From Luidia sarsii (taxonomy: Eukaryota; Echinodermata; Asteroidea; Paxillosida; Luidiidae): a stretch of DNA of 64,000 bases. Every line of letters starts with the position of its first letter. The first letter of the stretch is position 1. Under the pieces are notes generated by a model that worked only from the letters and a program-made list of their open reading frames with translations, did no database searches and had not been told where the DNA came from. Both the position numbers and the translations under genes were made by a program. Location of the stretch: the NCBI GenBank assembly GCA_949987565.1, contig OX465101.1, positions 25,387,911-25,451,910 of the forward strand. Reading direction: 5' to 3'. This document shows, piece after piece, positions 12,283 through 24,705 of the stretch.

Positions 12283-15200
12283 TTGAAGGCGATATTCGGG
12301 AGGAGTCATTACAAGTCTCTGCAGCGAGATTCTTTGCAGTGTATTGTAAGCGCGTCGCAATATACTTGGCTGTGCGCCGTCGCTCAAAGAACATGCCTCC
12401 TTTGCCTTAAAATAATTCTTGAATTAAGTCTCAGATATCTTGTCTTTCGATCGGATCCTCTCGAGAGCATGTCAAGCTACAGATAGGTCAATTTTCAGCT
12501 TCTGGAACGAAATAGTTTTGATGATAATGACTAGAAGGCAAAGACCGTCTGACACATACCCCCTACTTGTGTTTTGTTGACAGTCGTATTGCCGCTAGAC
12601 TTATTAAACCGATGGCATCAGGGTACATTTGCCTGGGAGTATTTCTGTGCAGATTTAAGGTACCTTACTAATTCTTCCGGAAATCAATTGACAAGGCCAC
12701 GGGCTATGATACGAACATAGTTCTAGCTTGAAGGTTTGAATATTGAAGGCGATTTTCAGGAGGAGTCATTACAAGTCTCAGCAGCAAGATTCTTTGCAGT
12801 GTATTGTAAGCGCGTTGCAATATACTTGGCTGTGCGCCGTCGCTCAAAGAACATGCCTCCTTTGCCTTAAAATAATTCTTGAATTAAGTCTCAGATATCT
12901 TGTCTTTCGATCGGATCCTCTCGAGAGCATGTCAAGCTACAGATAGGTCAATTTTCAGCTTCTGGAACGAAATAGTTTTTATGATAATGACTAGAAGGCA
13001 AAGACCGTCTGACACATACCCCCTACTTGTGTTTTGTTGACAGTCGTATTGCCGCTAGACTTATTAAACCGATGGCATCAGGGTACATTTGCCTGGGCGT
13101 ATTTCTGTGCAGATTTAAGGTACCTTACTAATTCTTCCGGAAATCAATTGACAAGGCCACGGGCTATGATATGAACATAGTTCTAGCTTGAAGGTTTGAA
13201 TATTGAAGGCGATATTCAGGAGGAGTCATTACAAGTCTCTGCAGCAAGATTCTTTGCAGTGTAATGTAAGCGCGTTGAAATATACTTGGCTGTGCGCCGT
13301 CGCTCAAAGAACATGCCTCCTTTGCCTTAAAATAATTCTTGAATTGAGTCTCAGATATCATGTCCTTCGATCGGATCCTCTCGAGAGCATGTCAAGCTAC
13401 AGATAGGTCAATTTTCAGCCTCTGGAACGAAATAGTTTTTATGATAATGACTAGAAGGCAAAGACCGTCTGACACATACCCCCTACTTGTGTTTTGTTGA
13501 CAGTCGTATTGCCGCTACACTTATTAAACCGATGGCATCAGGGTACATTTGCCTGGGCGTATTTCAGTGCAGATTTAAGGTACCTTATTAATTCTTTCGG
13601 AAATCGATTGACAAGGCCACGGGCTATGATCTGAACATAGTTTTAGCTTGAAGGTTTGAATATTGAAGGCGATATTCAGGAGGAGTCATTACAAGTCTCT
13701 GCAGCGAGATTCTTTGCAGTGTATTGTAAGCGCGTCGCAATATACTTGGCTGTGCGCCGTCGCTCAAAGAACATGCCTCCTTTGCCTTAAAATAATTCTT
13801 GAATTGAGGCTCAGATATCTTGTCTCTCGATCGGATCCTCTCGAGAGCATGTCAAGCTACCGATAGGTCAATTTTCAGACTCTGGAACGAAATAGTTTTG
13901 AGGATAAAGACTAGAAGGCAAAGACCGTCAGACACATACCCCCTACTTGTGTTGTGTTGACAGTCGTATTGCCGCTACACTTATTAAACCGATGGCATCA
14001 GGGTACATTTGCCTGGGCGTATTTCAGTGCAGATTTAAGGTACCTTACTAATTCTTTCGGAAATCGATTGACAAGGCCACGGGCTATGATCTGAACATAG
14101 TTTTAGCTTGAAGGTTTGAATATTGAAGGCGATATTCGGGAGGAGTCATTACAAGTCTCTGCAGCGAGATTCTTTGCAGTGTATTGTAAGCGCGTCGCAA
14201 TATACTTGGCTGTGCGCCGTCGCTCAAAGAACATGCCTCCTTTGCCTTAAAATAATTCTTGAATTAAGTCTCAGATATCTTGTCTTTCGATCGGATCCTC
14301 TCGAGAGCATGTCAAGCTACAGATAGGTCAATTTTCAGCTTCTGGAACGAAATAGTTTTGATGATAATGACTAGAAGGCAAAGACCGTCTGACACATACC
14401 CCCTACTTGTGTTTTGTTGACAGTCGTATTGCCGCTAGACTTATTAAACCGATGGCATCAGGGTACATTTGCCTGGGCGTATTTCTGTGCAGATTTAAGG
14501 TACCTTACTAATTCTTCCGGAAATCAATTGACAAGGCCACGGGCTATGATACGAACATAGTTCTAGCTTGAAAGTTTGAATATTGAAGGCGATTTTCAGG
14601 AGGAGTCATTACAAGTCTCTGCAGCAAGATTCTTTGCAGTGTATTGTAAGCGCGTTGCAATATACTTGGCTGTGCGCCGTCGCTCAAAGAACATGCCTCC
14701 TTTGCCTTAAAATAATTCTTGAATTAAGTCTCAGATATCTTGTCTTTCGATCGGATCCTCTCGAGAGCATGTCAAGCTACAGATAGGTCAATTTTCAGCT
14801 TCTGGAACGAAATAGTTTTTATGATAATGACTAGAAGGCAAAGACCGTCTGACACATACCCCCTACTTGTGTTTTGTTGACAGTCGTATTGCCGCTAGAC
14901 TTATTAAACCGATGGCATCAGGGTACATTTGCCTGGGCGTATTTCTGTGCAGATTTAAGGTACCTTACTAATTCTTCCGGAAATCAGTTGACAAGGCCAC
15001 GGGCTATGATATGAACATAGTTCTAGCTTGAAGGTTTGAATATTGAAGGCGATATTCAGGAGGAGTCATTACAAGTCTCTGCAGCAAGATTCTTTGCAGT
15101 GTAATGTAAGCGCGTTGCAATATACTTGGCTGTGCGCCGTCGCTCAAAGAACATGCCTCCTTTGCCTTAAAATAATTCTTGAATTGAGTCTCAGATATCA

Positions 15201-15962
15201 TGTCCTTCGATCGGATCCTCTCGAGAGCATGTCAAGCTACAGATAGGTCAATTTTCAGCCTCTGGAACGAAATAGTTTTGATGATAATGACTAGAAGGCA
15301 AAGACCGTCTGACACATACCCCCTACTTGTGTTTTGTTGACAGTCGTATTGCCGCTACACTTATTAAACCGATGGCATCAGGGTACATTTGCCTGGGCGT
15401 ATTTCAGTGCAGATTTAAGGTACCTTACTAATTCTTTCGGAAATCGATTGACAAGGCCACGGGCTATGATCTGAACATAGTTTTAGCTTGAAGGTTTGAA
15501 TATTGAAGGCGATATTCAGGAGGAGTCATTACAAGTCTCTGCAGCGAGATTCTTTGCAGTGTATTGTAAGCGCGTCGCAATATACTTGGCTGTGCGCCGT
15601 CGCTCAAAGAACATGCCTCCTTTGCCTTAAAATAATTCTTGAATTGAGGCTCAGATATCTTGTCTCTCGATCGGATCCTCTCGAGAGCATGTCAAGCTAC
15701 CGATAGGTCAATTTTCAGACTCTGGAACGAAATAGTTTTGAGGATAAAGACTAGAAGGCAAAGACCGTCTGACATATACCCCCTACTTGTGTTGTGTTGA
15801 CAGTCGTATTGCCGCTACACTTATTAAACCGATGGCATCAGGGTACATTTGCCTGGGCGTATTTCAGTGCAGATTTAAGGTACCTTACTAATTCTTTCGG
15901 AAATCGATTGACAAGGCCACGGGCTATGATCTAAACATAGTTTTAGCTTGAAGGTTTGAATA
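12283..15962 (+). repeat. Array block 4: 4-monomer duplication G-Q-N-R / G-D-N-R
   Basis: Eight monomers form two 1,840-bp halves, 12283-14122 and 14123-15962. Both halves begin with the G subtype (ttgaaggcg with ttcggg), which occurs only at these two places. The second monomer differs (ctcagcagc at 12778 against ctctgcagc), and the first half carries private changes such as tgggagt near 12638, gttgaaat near 13278 and cttattaat near 13587. Contains no gene. Confidence 0.85.
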
Positions 15963-18900
15963 TTAAAGGCGATATTCGGGAGGAGTCATTACAAGTCTCT
16001 GCAGCGAGATTCTTTGCAGTGTATTGTAAGCGCGTCGCAATATACTTGGCTGTGCGCCGTCGCTCAAAGAACATGCCTCCTTTGCCTTAAAATAATTCTT
16101 GAATTAAGTCTCAGATATCTTGTCTTTCGATCGGATCCTCTCGAGAGCATGTCAAGCTACAGATAGGTCAATTTTCAGACTCTGGAACGAAATAGTTTTG
16201 ATGATAATGACTAGAAGGCAAAGACCGTCTGACACATACCCCCTACTTGTGTATTTGTTGACAGTCGTATTGCCGCTACACTTATTAAACCGATGGCATC
16301 AGGGTACATTTGCCTTGGCGTATTTCAGTGCAGATTTAAGGTACCTTACTAATTCTTTCGGAAATCGATTGACAAGGCCACGGGCTATGATCTGAACATA
16401 GTTTTAGCTTGAAGGTTTGAATATTGAAGGCGATATTCAGGAGGAGTCATTACAAGTCTCTGCAGCGAGATTCTTTGCAGTGTATTGTAAGCGCGTCGCA
16501 ATATACTTGGCTGTGCGCCGTCGCTCAAAGAACATGCCTCCTTTGCCTTAAAATAATTCTTGAATTGAGTCTCAGATATCTTGTCTTTCGATCGGATCCT
16601 CTCGAGAGCATGTCAAGCTACAGATAGGTCAATTTTCAGACTCTGGAACGAAATAGTTTTGAGGATAAAGACTAGAAGGCAAAGACCGTCTGACACATAC
16701 CCCCTACTTGTGTTGTGTTGAGAGTCGTATTGCCGCTACACTTATTAAACCGATGGCATCAGGGTACATTTGCCTGGGCGTATTTCAGTGCAGATTTAAG
16801 GTACCTTACTAATTCTTTCGGAAATCGATTGACAAGGCCACGGGCTATGATCTGAACATAGTTTTAGCTTGAAGGTTTGAATATTGAAGGCGATATTCAG
16901 GAGGAGTCATTACAAGTCTCTGCAGCGAGATTCTTTGCAGTGTATTGTAAGCGCGTCGCAATATACTTGGCTGTGCGCCGTCGCTCAAAGAACATGCCTC
17001 CTTTGCCTTAAAATAATTCTTGAATTGAGTCTCAGATATCATGTCTTTCGATTGGATCCTCTCGAGAGCATGTCAAGCTACAGATAGGTCAATTTTCAGC
17101 TTCTGGAACGAAATAGTTTTGATGATAATGACTAGAAGGCAAAGACCGTCTGACACATACCCCTACTTGTGTTTTGTTGACAGTCGTATTGCCGCTACAC
17201 TTATTAAACCGATGGCATCAGGGTACATTTGCCTGGGCGTATTTCAGTGCAGATTTAAGGTACCTTACTAATTCTTTCGGAAATCGATTGACAAGGCCAC
17301 GGGCTATGATCTGAACATAGTTTTAGCTTGAAGGTTTGAATATTAAAGGCGATATTCAGGAGGAGTCATTACAAGTCTCTGCAGCGAGATTCTTTGCAGT
17401 GTATTGTAAGCGCGTCGCAATATACTTGGCTGTGCGCCATCGCTCAAAGAACATGCCTCCTTTGCCTTAAAATAATTCTTGAATTAAGTCTCAGATATCT
17501 TGTCTTTCGATCGGATCCTCTCGAGAGCATGTCAAGCTACAGATAGGTCAATTTTCAGCTTCTGGAACGAAATAGTTTTTATGATAATGACTAGAAGGCA
17601 AAGACCGTCTGACACATACCCCCTACTTGTGTTTTGTTGACAGTCGTATTGCCGCTAGACTTATTAAACCGATGGCATCAGGGTACATTTGCCTGGGCGT
17701 ATTTCTGTGCAGATTTAAGGTACCTTACTAATCCTTCCGGAAATCAATTGACAAGGCCACGGGCTATGATATGAACATAGTTCTAGCTTGGAGGTTTGAA
17801 TATTGAAGGCGATATTCAGGAGGAGTCATTACAAGTCTCTGCAGCAAGATTCTTTGCAGTGTATTGTAAGCGCGTTGCAATATACTTGGCTGTGCGCCGT
17901 CGCTCAAAGAACATGCCTCCTTTGCCTTAAAATAATTCTTGAATTGAGTCTCAGATATCATGTCCTTCGATCGGATCCTCTCGAGAGCATGTCAAGCTAC
18001 AGATAGGTCAATTTTCAGCCTCTGGAACGAAATAGTTTTGATGATAATGACTAGGAAGGCAAAGACCGTCTGACACATACCCCCTACTTGTGTTTTGTTG
18101 ACAGTCGTATTGCCGCTACACTTATTAAACCGATGGCATCAGGGTACATTTGCCTGGGCGTATTTCAGTGCAGATTTAAGGTACCTTACTAATTTTTTCG
18201 GAAATCGATTGACAAGGCCACGGGCTATGATCTGAACATAGTTTTAGCTTGAAGGTTTGAATATTGAAGGCGATATTCAGGAGGAGTCATTACAAGTCTC
18301 TGCAGCGAGATTCTTTGCAGTGTATTGTAAGCGCGTCGCAATATACTTGGCTGTGCGCCGTCGCTCAAAGAACATGCCTCCTTTGCCTTAAAATAATTCT
18401 TGAATTGAGGCTCAGATATCTTGTCTCTCGATCGGATCCTCTCGAGAGCATGTCAAGCTACCGATAGGTCAATTTTCAGACTCTGGAACGAAATAGTTTT
18501 GAGGATAAAGACTAGAAGGCAAAGACCGTCTGACACATACCCCCTACTTGTGTTTTGTTGACAGTCGTATTGCCGCTACACTTATTAAACCGATGGCATC
18601 AGGGTACATTTGCCTGGGCGTATTTCAGTGCAGATTTAAGGTACCTTACTAATTCTTTCGGAAATCGATTGACAAGGCCACGGGCTATGATCTGAACATA
18701 GTTTTAGCTTGAAGGTTTGAATATTAAAGGCGATATTCGGGAGGAGTCATTACAAGTCTCTGCAGCGAGATTCTTTGCAGTGTATTGTAAGCGCGTCGCA
18801 ATATACTTGGCTGTGCGCCGTCGCTCAAAGAACATGCCTCCTTTGCCTTAAAATAATTCTTGAATTAAGTCTCAGATATCTTGTCTTTCGATCGGATCCT

Positions 18901-19183
18901 CTCGAGAGCATGTCAAGCTACAGATAGGTCAATTTTCAGCTTCTGGAACGAAATAGTTTTGATGATAATGACTAGAAGGCAAAGACCGTCTGACACATAC
19001 CCCCTACTTGTGTTTTGTTGACAGTCGTATTGCCGCTAGACTTATTAAACCGATGGCATCAGGGTACATTTGCCTGGGCGTATTTCTGTGCAGATTTAAG
19101 GTACCTTACTAATTCTTCCGGAAATCAATTGACAAGGCCACGGGCTATGATACGAACATAGTTCTAGCTTGAAGGTTTGAATA
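15963..19183 (+). repeat. Array block 5: K-S-H-K-A-R-K
   Basis: Seven monomers start at 15963 (461 bp), 16424, 16884 (459 bp), 17343, 17803 (461 bp), 18264 and 18724. The 459-bp copy lost one c from the five-c run (cataccccta near 17158). The 461-bp copy at 17803 has an extra g in ctaggaagg near 18054. A private gttgagag replaces gttgacag near 16719. The order S-H-K-A repeats the order seen at 10442-12282. Contains no gene. Confidence 0.85.
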
Positions 19184-21943
19184 TTGAAGGCGATTTTCAG
19201 GAGGAGTCATTACAAGTCTCTGCAGCAAGATTCTTTGCAGTGTATTGTAAGCGCGTTGCAATATACTTGGCTGTGCGCCGTCGCTCAAAGAACTTGCCTC
19301 CTTTGCCTTAAAATAATTCTTGAATTAAGTCTCAGATATCTTGTCTTTCGATCGGATCCTCTCGAGAGCATGTCAAGCTACAGATAGGTCAATTTTCAGC
19401 TTCTGGAACGAAATAGTTTTGATGATAATGACTAGAAGGCAAAGACCGTCTGACACATACCCCCTACTTGTGTTTTGTTGACAGTCGTATTGCCGCTAGA
19501 CTTATTAAACCGATGGCATCAGGGTACATTTGCCTGGGCGTATTTCTGTGCAGATTTAAGGTACCTTACTAATTCTTCCGGAAATCAATTGACAAGGCCA
19601 CGGGCTATGATATGAACATAGTTCTAGCTTGAAGGTTTGAATATTGAAGGCGATATTCAGGAGGAGTCATTACAAGTCTCTGCAGCAAGATTCTTTGCAG
19701 TGTAATGTAAGCGCGTTGCAATATACTTGGCTGTGCGCCGTCGCTCAAAGAACATGCCTCCTTTGCCTTAAAATAATTCTTGAATTGAGTCTCAGATATC
19801 ATGTCCTTCGATCGGATCCTCTCGAGAGCATGTCAAGCTACAGATAGGTCAATTTTCAGCCTCTGGAACGAAATAGTTTTGATGATAATGACTAGAAGGC
19901 AAAGACCGTCTGACACATACCCCCTACTTGTGTTTTGTTGACAGTCGTATTGCCGCTACACTTATTAAACCGATGGCATCAGGGTACATTTGCCTGGGCG
20001 TATTTCAGTGCAGATTTAAGGTACCTTACTAATTCTTTCGGAAATCGATTGACAAGGCCACGGGCTATGATCTGAACATAGTTTTAGCTTGAAGGTTTGA
20101 ATATTGAAGGCGATATTCAGGAGGAGTCATTACAAGTCTCTGCAGCGAGATTCTTTGCAGTGTATTGTAAGCGCGTCGCAATATACTTGGCTGTGCGCCG
20201 TCGCTCAAAGAACATGCCTCCTTTGCCTTAAAATAATTCTTGAATTGAGGCTCAGATATCTTGTCTCTCGATCGGATCCTCTCGAGAGCATGTCAAGCTA
20301 CCGATAGGTCAATTATCAGACTCTGGAACGAAATAGTTTTGAGGATAAAGACTAGAAGGCAAAGACCGTCTGACACATACCCCCTACTTGTGTTGTGTTG
20401 ACAGTCGTATTGCCGCTACACTTATTAAACCGATGGCATCAGGGTACATTTGCCTGGGCGTATTTCAGTGCAGATTTAAGGTACCTTACTAATTCTTTCG
20501 GAAATCGATTGACAAGGCCACGGGCTATGATCTAAACATAGTTTTAGCTTGAAGGTTTGAATATTAAAGGCGATATTCGGGAGGAGTCATTACAAGTCTC
20601 TGCAGCGAGATTCTTTGCAGTGTATTGTAAGCGCGTCGCAATATACTTGGCTGTGCGCCGTCGCTCAAAGAACATGCCTCCTTTGCCTTAAAATAATTCT
20701 TGAATTAAGTCTCAGATATCTTGTCTTTCGATCGGATCCTCTCGAGAGCATGTCAAGCTACAGATAGGTCAATTTTCAGCTTCTGGAACGAAATATTTTT
20801 GATGATAATGACTAGAAGGCAAAGACCGTCTGACACATACCCCCTACTTGTGTTTTGTTGACAGTCGTATTGCCGCTAGACTTATTAAACCGATGGCATC
20901 AGGGTACATTTGCCTGGGCGTATTTCTGTGCAGATTTAAGGTACCTTACTAATTCTTCCGGAAATCAATTGACAAGGCCACGGGCTATGATACGAACATA
21001 GTTCTAGCTTGAAGGTTTGAATATTGAAGGCGATTTTCAGGAGGAGTCATTACAAGTCTCTGCAGCAAGATTCTTTGCAGTGTATTGTAAGCGCGTTGCA
21101 ATATACTTGGCTGTGCGCCGTCGCTCAAAGAACATGCCTCCTTTGCCTTAAAATAATTCTTGAATTGAGTCTCAGATATCATGTCCTTCGATCGGATCCT
21201 TTCGAGAGCATGTCAAGCTACAGATAGGTCAATTTTCAGCTTCTGGAACGAAATAGTTTTGATGATAATGACTAGAAGGCAAAGACCGTCTGACACATAC
21301 CCCCTACTTGTGTTTTGTTGACAGTCGTATTGCCGCTACACTTATTAAACCGATGGCATCAGGGTACATTTGCCTGGGCGTATTTCAGTGCAGATTTAAG
21401 GTACCTTATTAATTCTTTCGGAAATCGATTGACAAGGCCACGGGCTATGATCTGAACATAGTTTTAGCTTGAAGGTTTGAATATTAAAGGCGATATTCAG
21501 GAGGAGTCATTACAAGTCTCTGCAGCGAGATTCTTTGCAGTGTATTGTAAGCGCGTCGCAATATACTTGGCTGTGCGCCGTCGCTCAAAGAACATGCCTC
21601 CTTTGCCTTAAAATAATTCTTGAATTAAGTCTCAGATATCTTGTCTTTCGATCGGATCCTCTCGAGAGCTCGTCAAGCTACCGATAGGTCAATTTTCAGC
21701 TTCTGGAACGAAATAGTTTTGATGATAATGACTAGAAGGCAAAGACCGTCTGACACATACCCCCTACTTGTGTTTTGTTGACAGTCGTATTGCCGCTACA
21801 CTTATTAAATCGATGGCATCAGGGTACATTTGCCTGGGCGTATTTCAGTGCAGATTTAAGGTACCTTACTAATTCTTTCGGAAATCGATTGACAAGGCCA
21901 CGGGCTATGATCTGAACATAGTTTTAGCTTGAAGGTTTGAATA
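19184..21943 (+). repeat. Array block 6: D-N-R-K-F-K
   Basis: Six 460-bp monomers start at 19184, 19644, 20104, 20564, 21024 and 21484. The final K copy carries agagctcgtc near 21667, a variant creating a SacI site that recurs after three of the other six F monomers (50467, 57368 and 61508 copies). The order D-N-R-K-F matches 45407-47706. Contains no gene. Confidence 0.85.
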
Positions 21944-24705
21944 TTGAAGGCGATATTCAGGAGGAGTCATTACAAGTCTCTGCGGCGAGATTCTTTGCAG
22001 TGTATTGTAAGCGCGTCGCAATATACTTGGCTGTGCGCCGTCGCTCAAAGAACATGCCTCCTTTGCCTTGAAATAATTCTTGAATTGAGTCTCAGATATC
22101 TTGTCTTTCGATCGGATCCTCTCGAGAGCATGTCAAGCTACAGATAGGTCAATTTTCAGCTTCTGGAACGAAATAGTTTTGATGATAATGACTAGAAGGC
22201 AAAGACCGTCTGACACATACCCCCTTCTTGTGTTTTGTTGACAGTTGTATTGCCGCTACACTTATTAAACCGATGGCATCAGGGCACATTTGCCTGGGCG
22301 TATTTCAGTGCAGATTTAAGGTACCTTACTAATTCTTCCGGAAATCAATTGACAAGGCCACGGGCTATGATCTGAACATAGTTTTAGCTTGAAGGTTTGA
22401 ATATTGAAGGCGATATTCAGGAGGAGTCATTACAAATCTCTGCAGCGAGATTCTTTGCAGTGTATTGTAAGCGCGTCGCAATATACTTGGCTGTGCGCCG
22501 TCGCTCAAAGAACATGCCTCCTTTGCCTTGAAATAATTCTTGAATTGAGTCTCAGATATCTTGTCTTTCGATCGGATCCTCTCGAGAGCATGTCAAGCTA
22601 CAGATAGGTCAATTTTCAGACTCTGGAACGAAATAGTTTTGATGATAATGACTAGAAGGCAAAGACCGTCTGACACATACCCCCTACTTGTGTATTTGTT
22701 GACAGTCGTATTGCCGCTACACTTATTAAACCGATGGCATCAGGGTACATTTGCCTGGGCGTATTTCAGTGCAGATTTAAGGTACCTTACTAATTCTTCC
22801 GGAAATCAATTGACAAGGCCACGGGCTATGATCTGAACATAGTTTTAGCTTGAAGGTTTGAATATTGAAGGCGATATTCAGGAGGAGTCATTACAAGTCT
22901 CTGCAGCGAGATTCTTTGCAGTGTATTGAAAGCGCGTCGCAATATACTTGGCTGTGCGCCGTCGCTCAAAGAACATGCCTCCTTTGCCTTGAAATAATTC
23001 TTGAATTGAGTCTCAGATATCTTGTCTTTCGATCGGATCCTCTCGAGAGCATGTCAAGCTACAGATAGGTCAATTTTCAGCTTCTGGAACGAAATAGTTT
23101 TGATGATAATGACTAGAAGGCAAAGACCGTCTGACACATACCCCCTTCTTGTGTTTTGTTGACAGTTGTATTGCCGCTACACTTATTAAACCGATGGCAT
23201 CAGGGCACATTTGCCTGGGCGTATTTCAGTGCAGATTTAAGGTACCTTACTAATTCTTCCGGAAATCAATTGACAAGGCCACGGGCTATGATCTGAACAT
23301 AGTTTTAGCTTGAAGGTTTGAATATTGAAGGCGATATTCAGGAGGAGTCATTACAAATCTCTGCAGCGAGATTCTTTGCAGTGTATTGTAAGCGCGTCGC
23401 AATATACTTGGCTGTGCGCCGTCGCTCAAAGAACATGCCTCCTTTGCCTTGAAATAATTCTTGAATTGAGTCTCAGATATCTTGTCTTTCGATCGGATCC
23501 TCTCGAGAGCATGTCAAGCTACAGATAGGTCAATTTTCAGACTCTGGAACGAAATAGTTTTGATGATAATGACTAGAAGGCAAAGACCGTCTGACACATA
23601 CCCCCTACTTGTGTATTTGTTGACAGTCGTATTGCCGCTACACTTATTAAACCGATGGCATCAGGGTACATTTGCCTGGGCGTATTTCAGTGCAGATTTA
23701 AGGTACCTTACTAATTCTTTCGGAAATCGATTGACAAGGCCACGGGCTATGATCTGAACATAGTTTTAGCTTGAAGGTTTGAATATTGAAGGCGATATTC
23801 AGGAGGAGTCATTACAAGTCTCTGCAGCAAGATTCTTTGCAGTGTATTGTAAGCGCGTCGCAATATACTTGGCTGTGCGCCGTCGCTCAAAGAACATGCC
23901 TCCTTTGCCTTAAAATAATTCTTGAATTGAGTCTCAGATATCTTGTCTTTCGATCGGATCCTCTCGAGAGCATGTCAAGCTACAGATAGGTCAATTTTCA
24001 GACTCTGGAACGAAATAGTTTTGAGGATAAAGACTAGAAGGCAAAGACCGTCTGACACATACCCCCTACTTGTGTTGTGTTGACAGTCGTATTGCCGCTA
24101 CACTTATTAAACCGATGGCATCAGGGTACATTTGCCTGGGCGTATTTCAGTGCAGATTTAAGGTACCTTACTAATTCTTTCGGAAATCGATTGACAAGGC
24201 CACGGGCTATGATCTGAACATAGTTTTAGCTTGAAGGTTTGAATATTGAAGGCGATATTCAGGAGGAGTCATTACAAGTCTCTGCAGCGAGATTCTTTGC
24301 AGTGTATTGTAAGCGCGTCGCAATATACTTGGCTGTGCGCCGTCGCTCAAAGAACATGCCTCCTTTGCCTTAAAATAATTCTTGAATTAAGTCTCAGATA
24401 TCTTGTCTTTCGATCGGATCCTCTCGAGAGCATGTCAAGCTACAGATAGGTCAATTTTCAGCTTCTGGAACGAAATAGTTTTTATGATAATGACTAGAAG
24501 GCAAAGACCGTCTGACACATACCCCCTACTTGTGTTTTGTTGACAGTCGTATTGCCGCTAGACTTATTAAACCGATGGCATCAGGGTACATTTGCCTGGG
24601 CGTATTTCTGTGCAGATTTAAGGTACCTTACTAATCCTTCCGGAAATCAATTGACAAGGCCACGGGCTATGATATGAACATAGTTCTAGCTTGAAGGTTT
24701 GAATA
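21944..24705 (+). repeat. Array block 7: E-E-I-E-S-S with a 921-bp duplication
   Basis: Monomers start at 21944, 22404 (461 bp), 22865, 23325 (461 bp), 23786 and 24246. The rare variants ccccttctt (near 22224 and 23145), acagttgt, cagggcac and acaaatctc occur twice at a spacing of 921 bp, so a two-monomer unit was duplicated recently. Most of these variants recur at 51661-51880, linking this block to block 15. E copies are mosaic: ttcagtgc (lineage 2) is followed by tccggaaatcaattg (lineage 1) and then gatctg (lineage 2). Contains no gene. Confidence 0.85.
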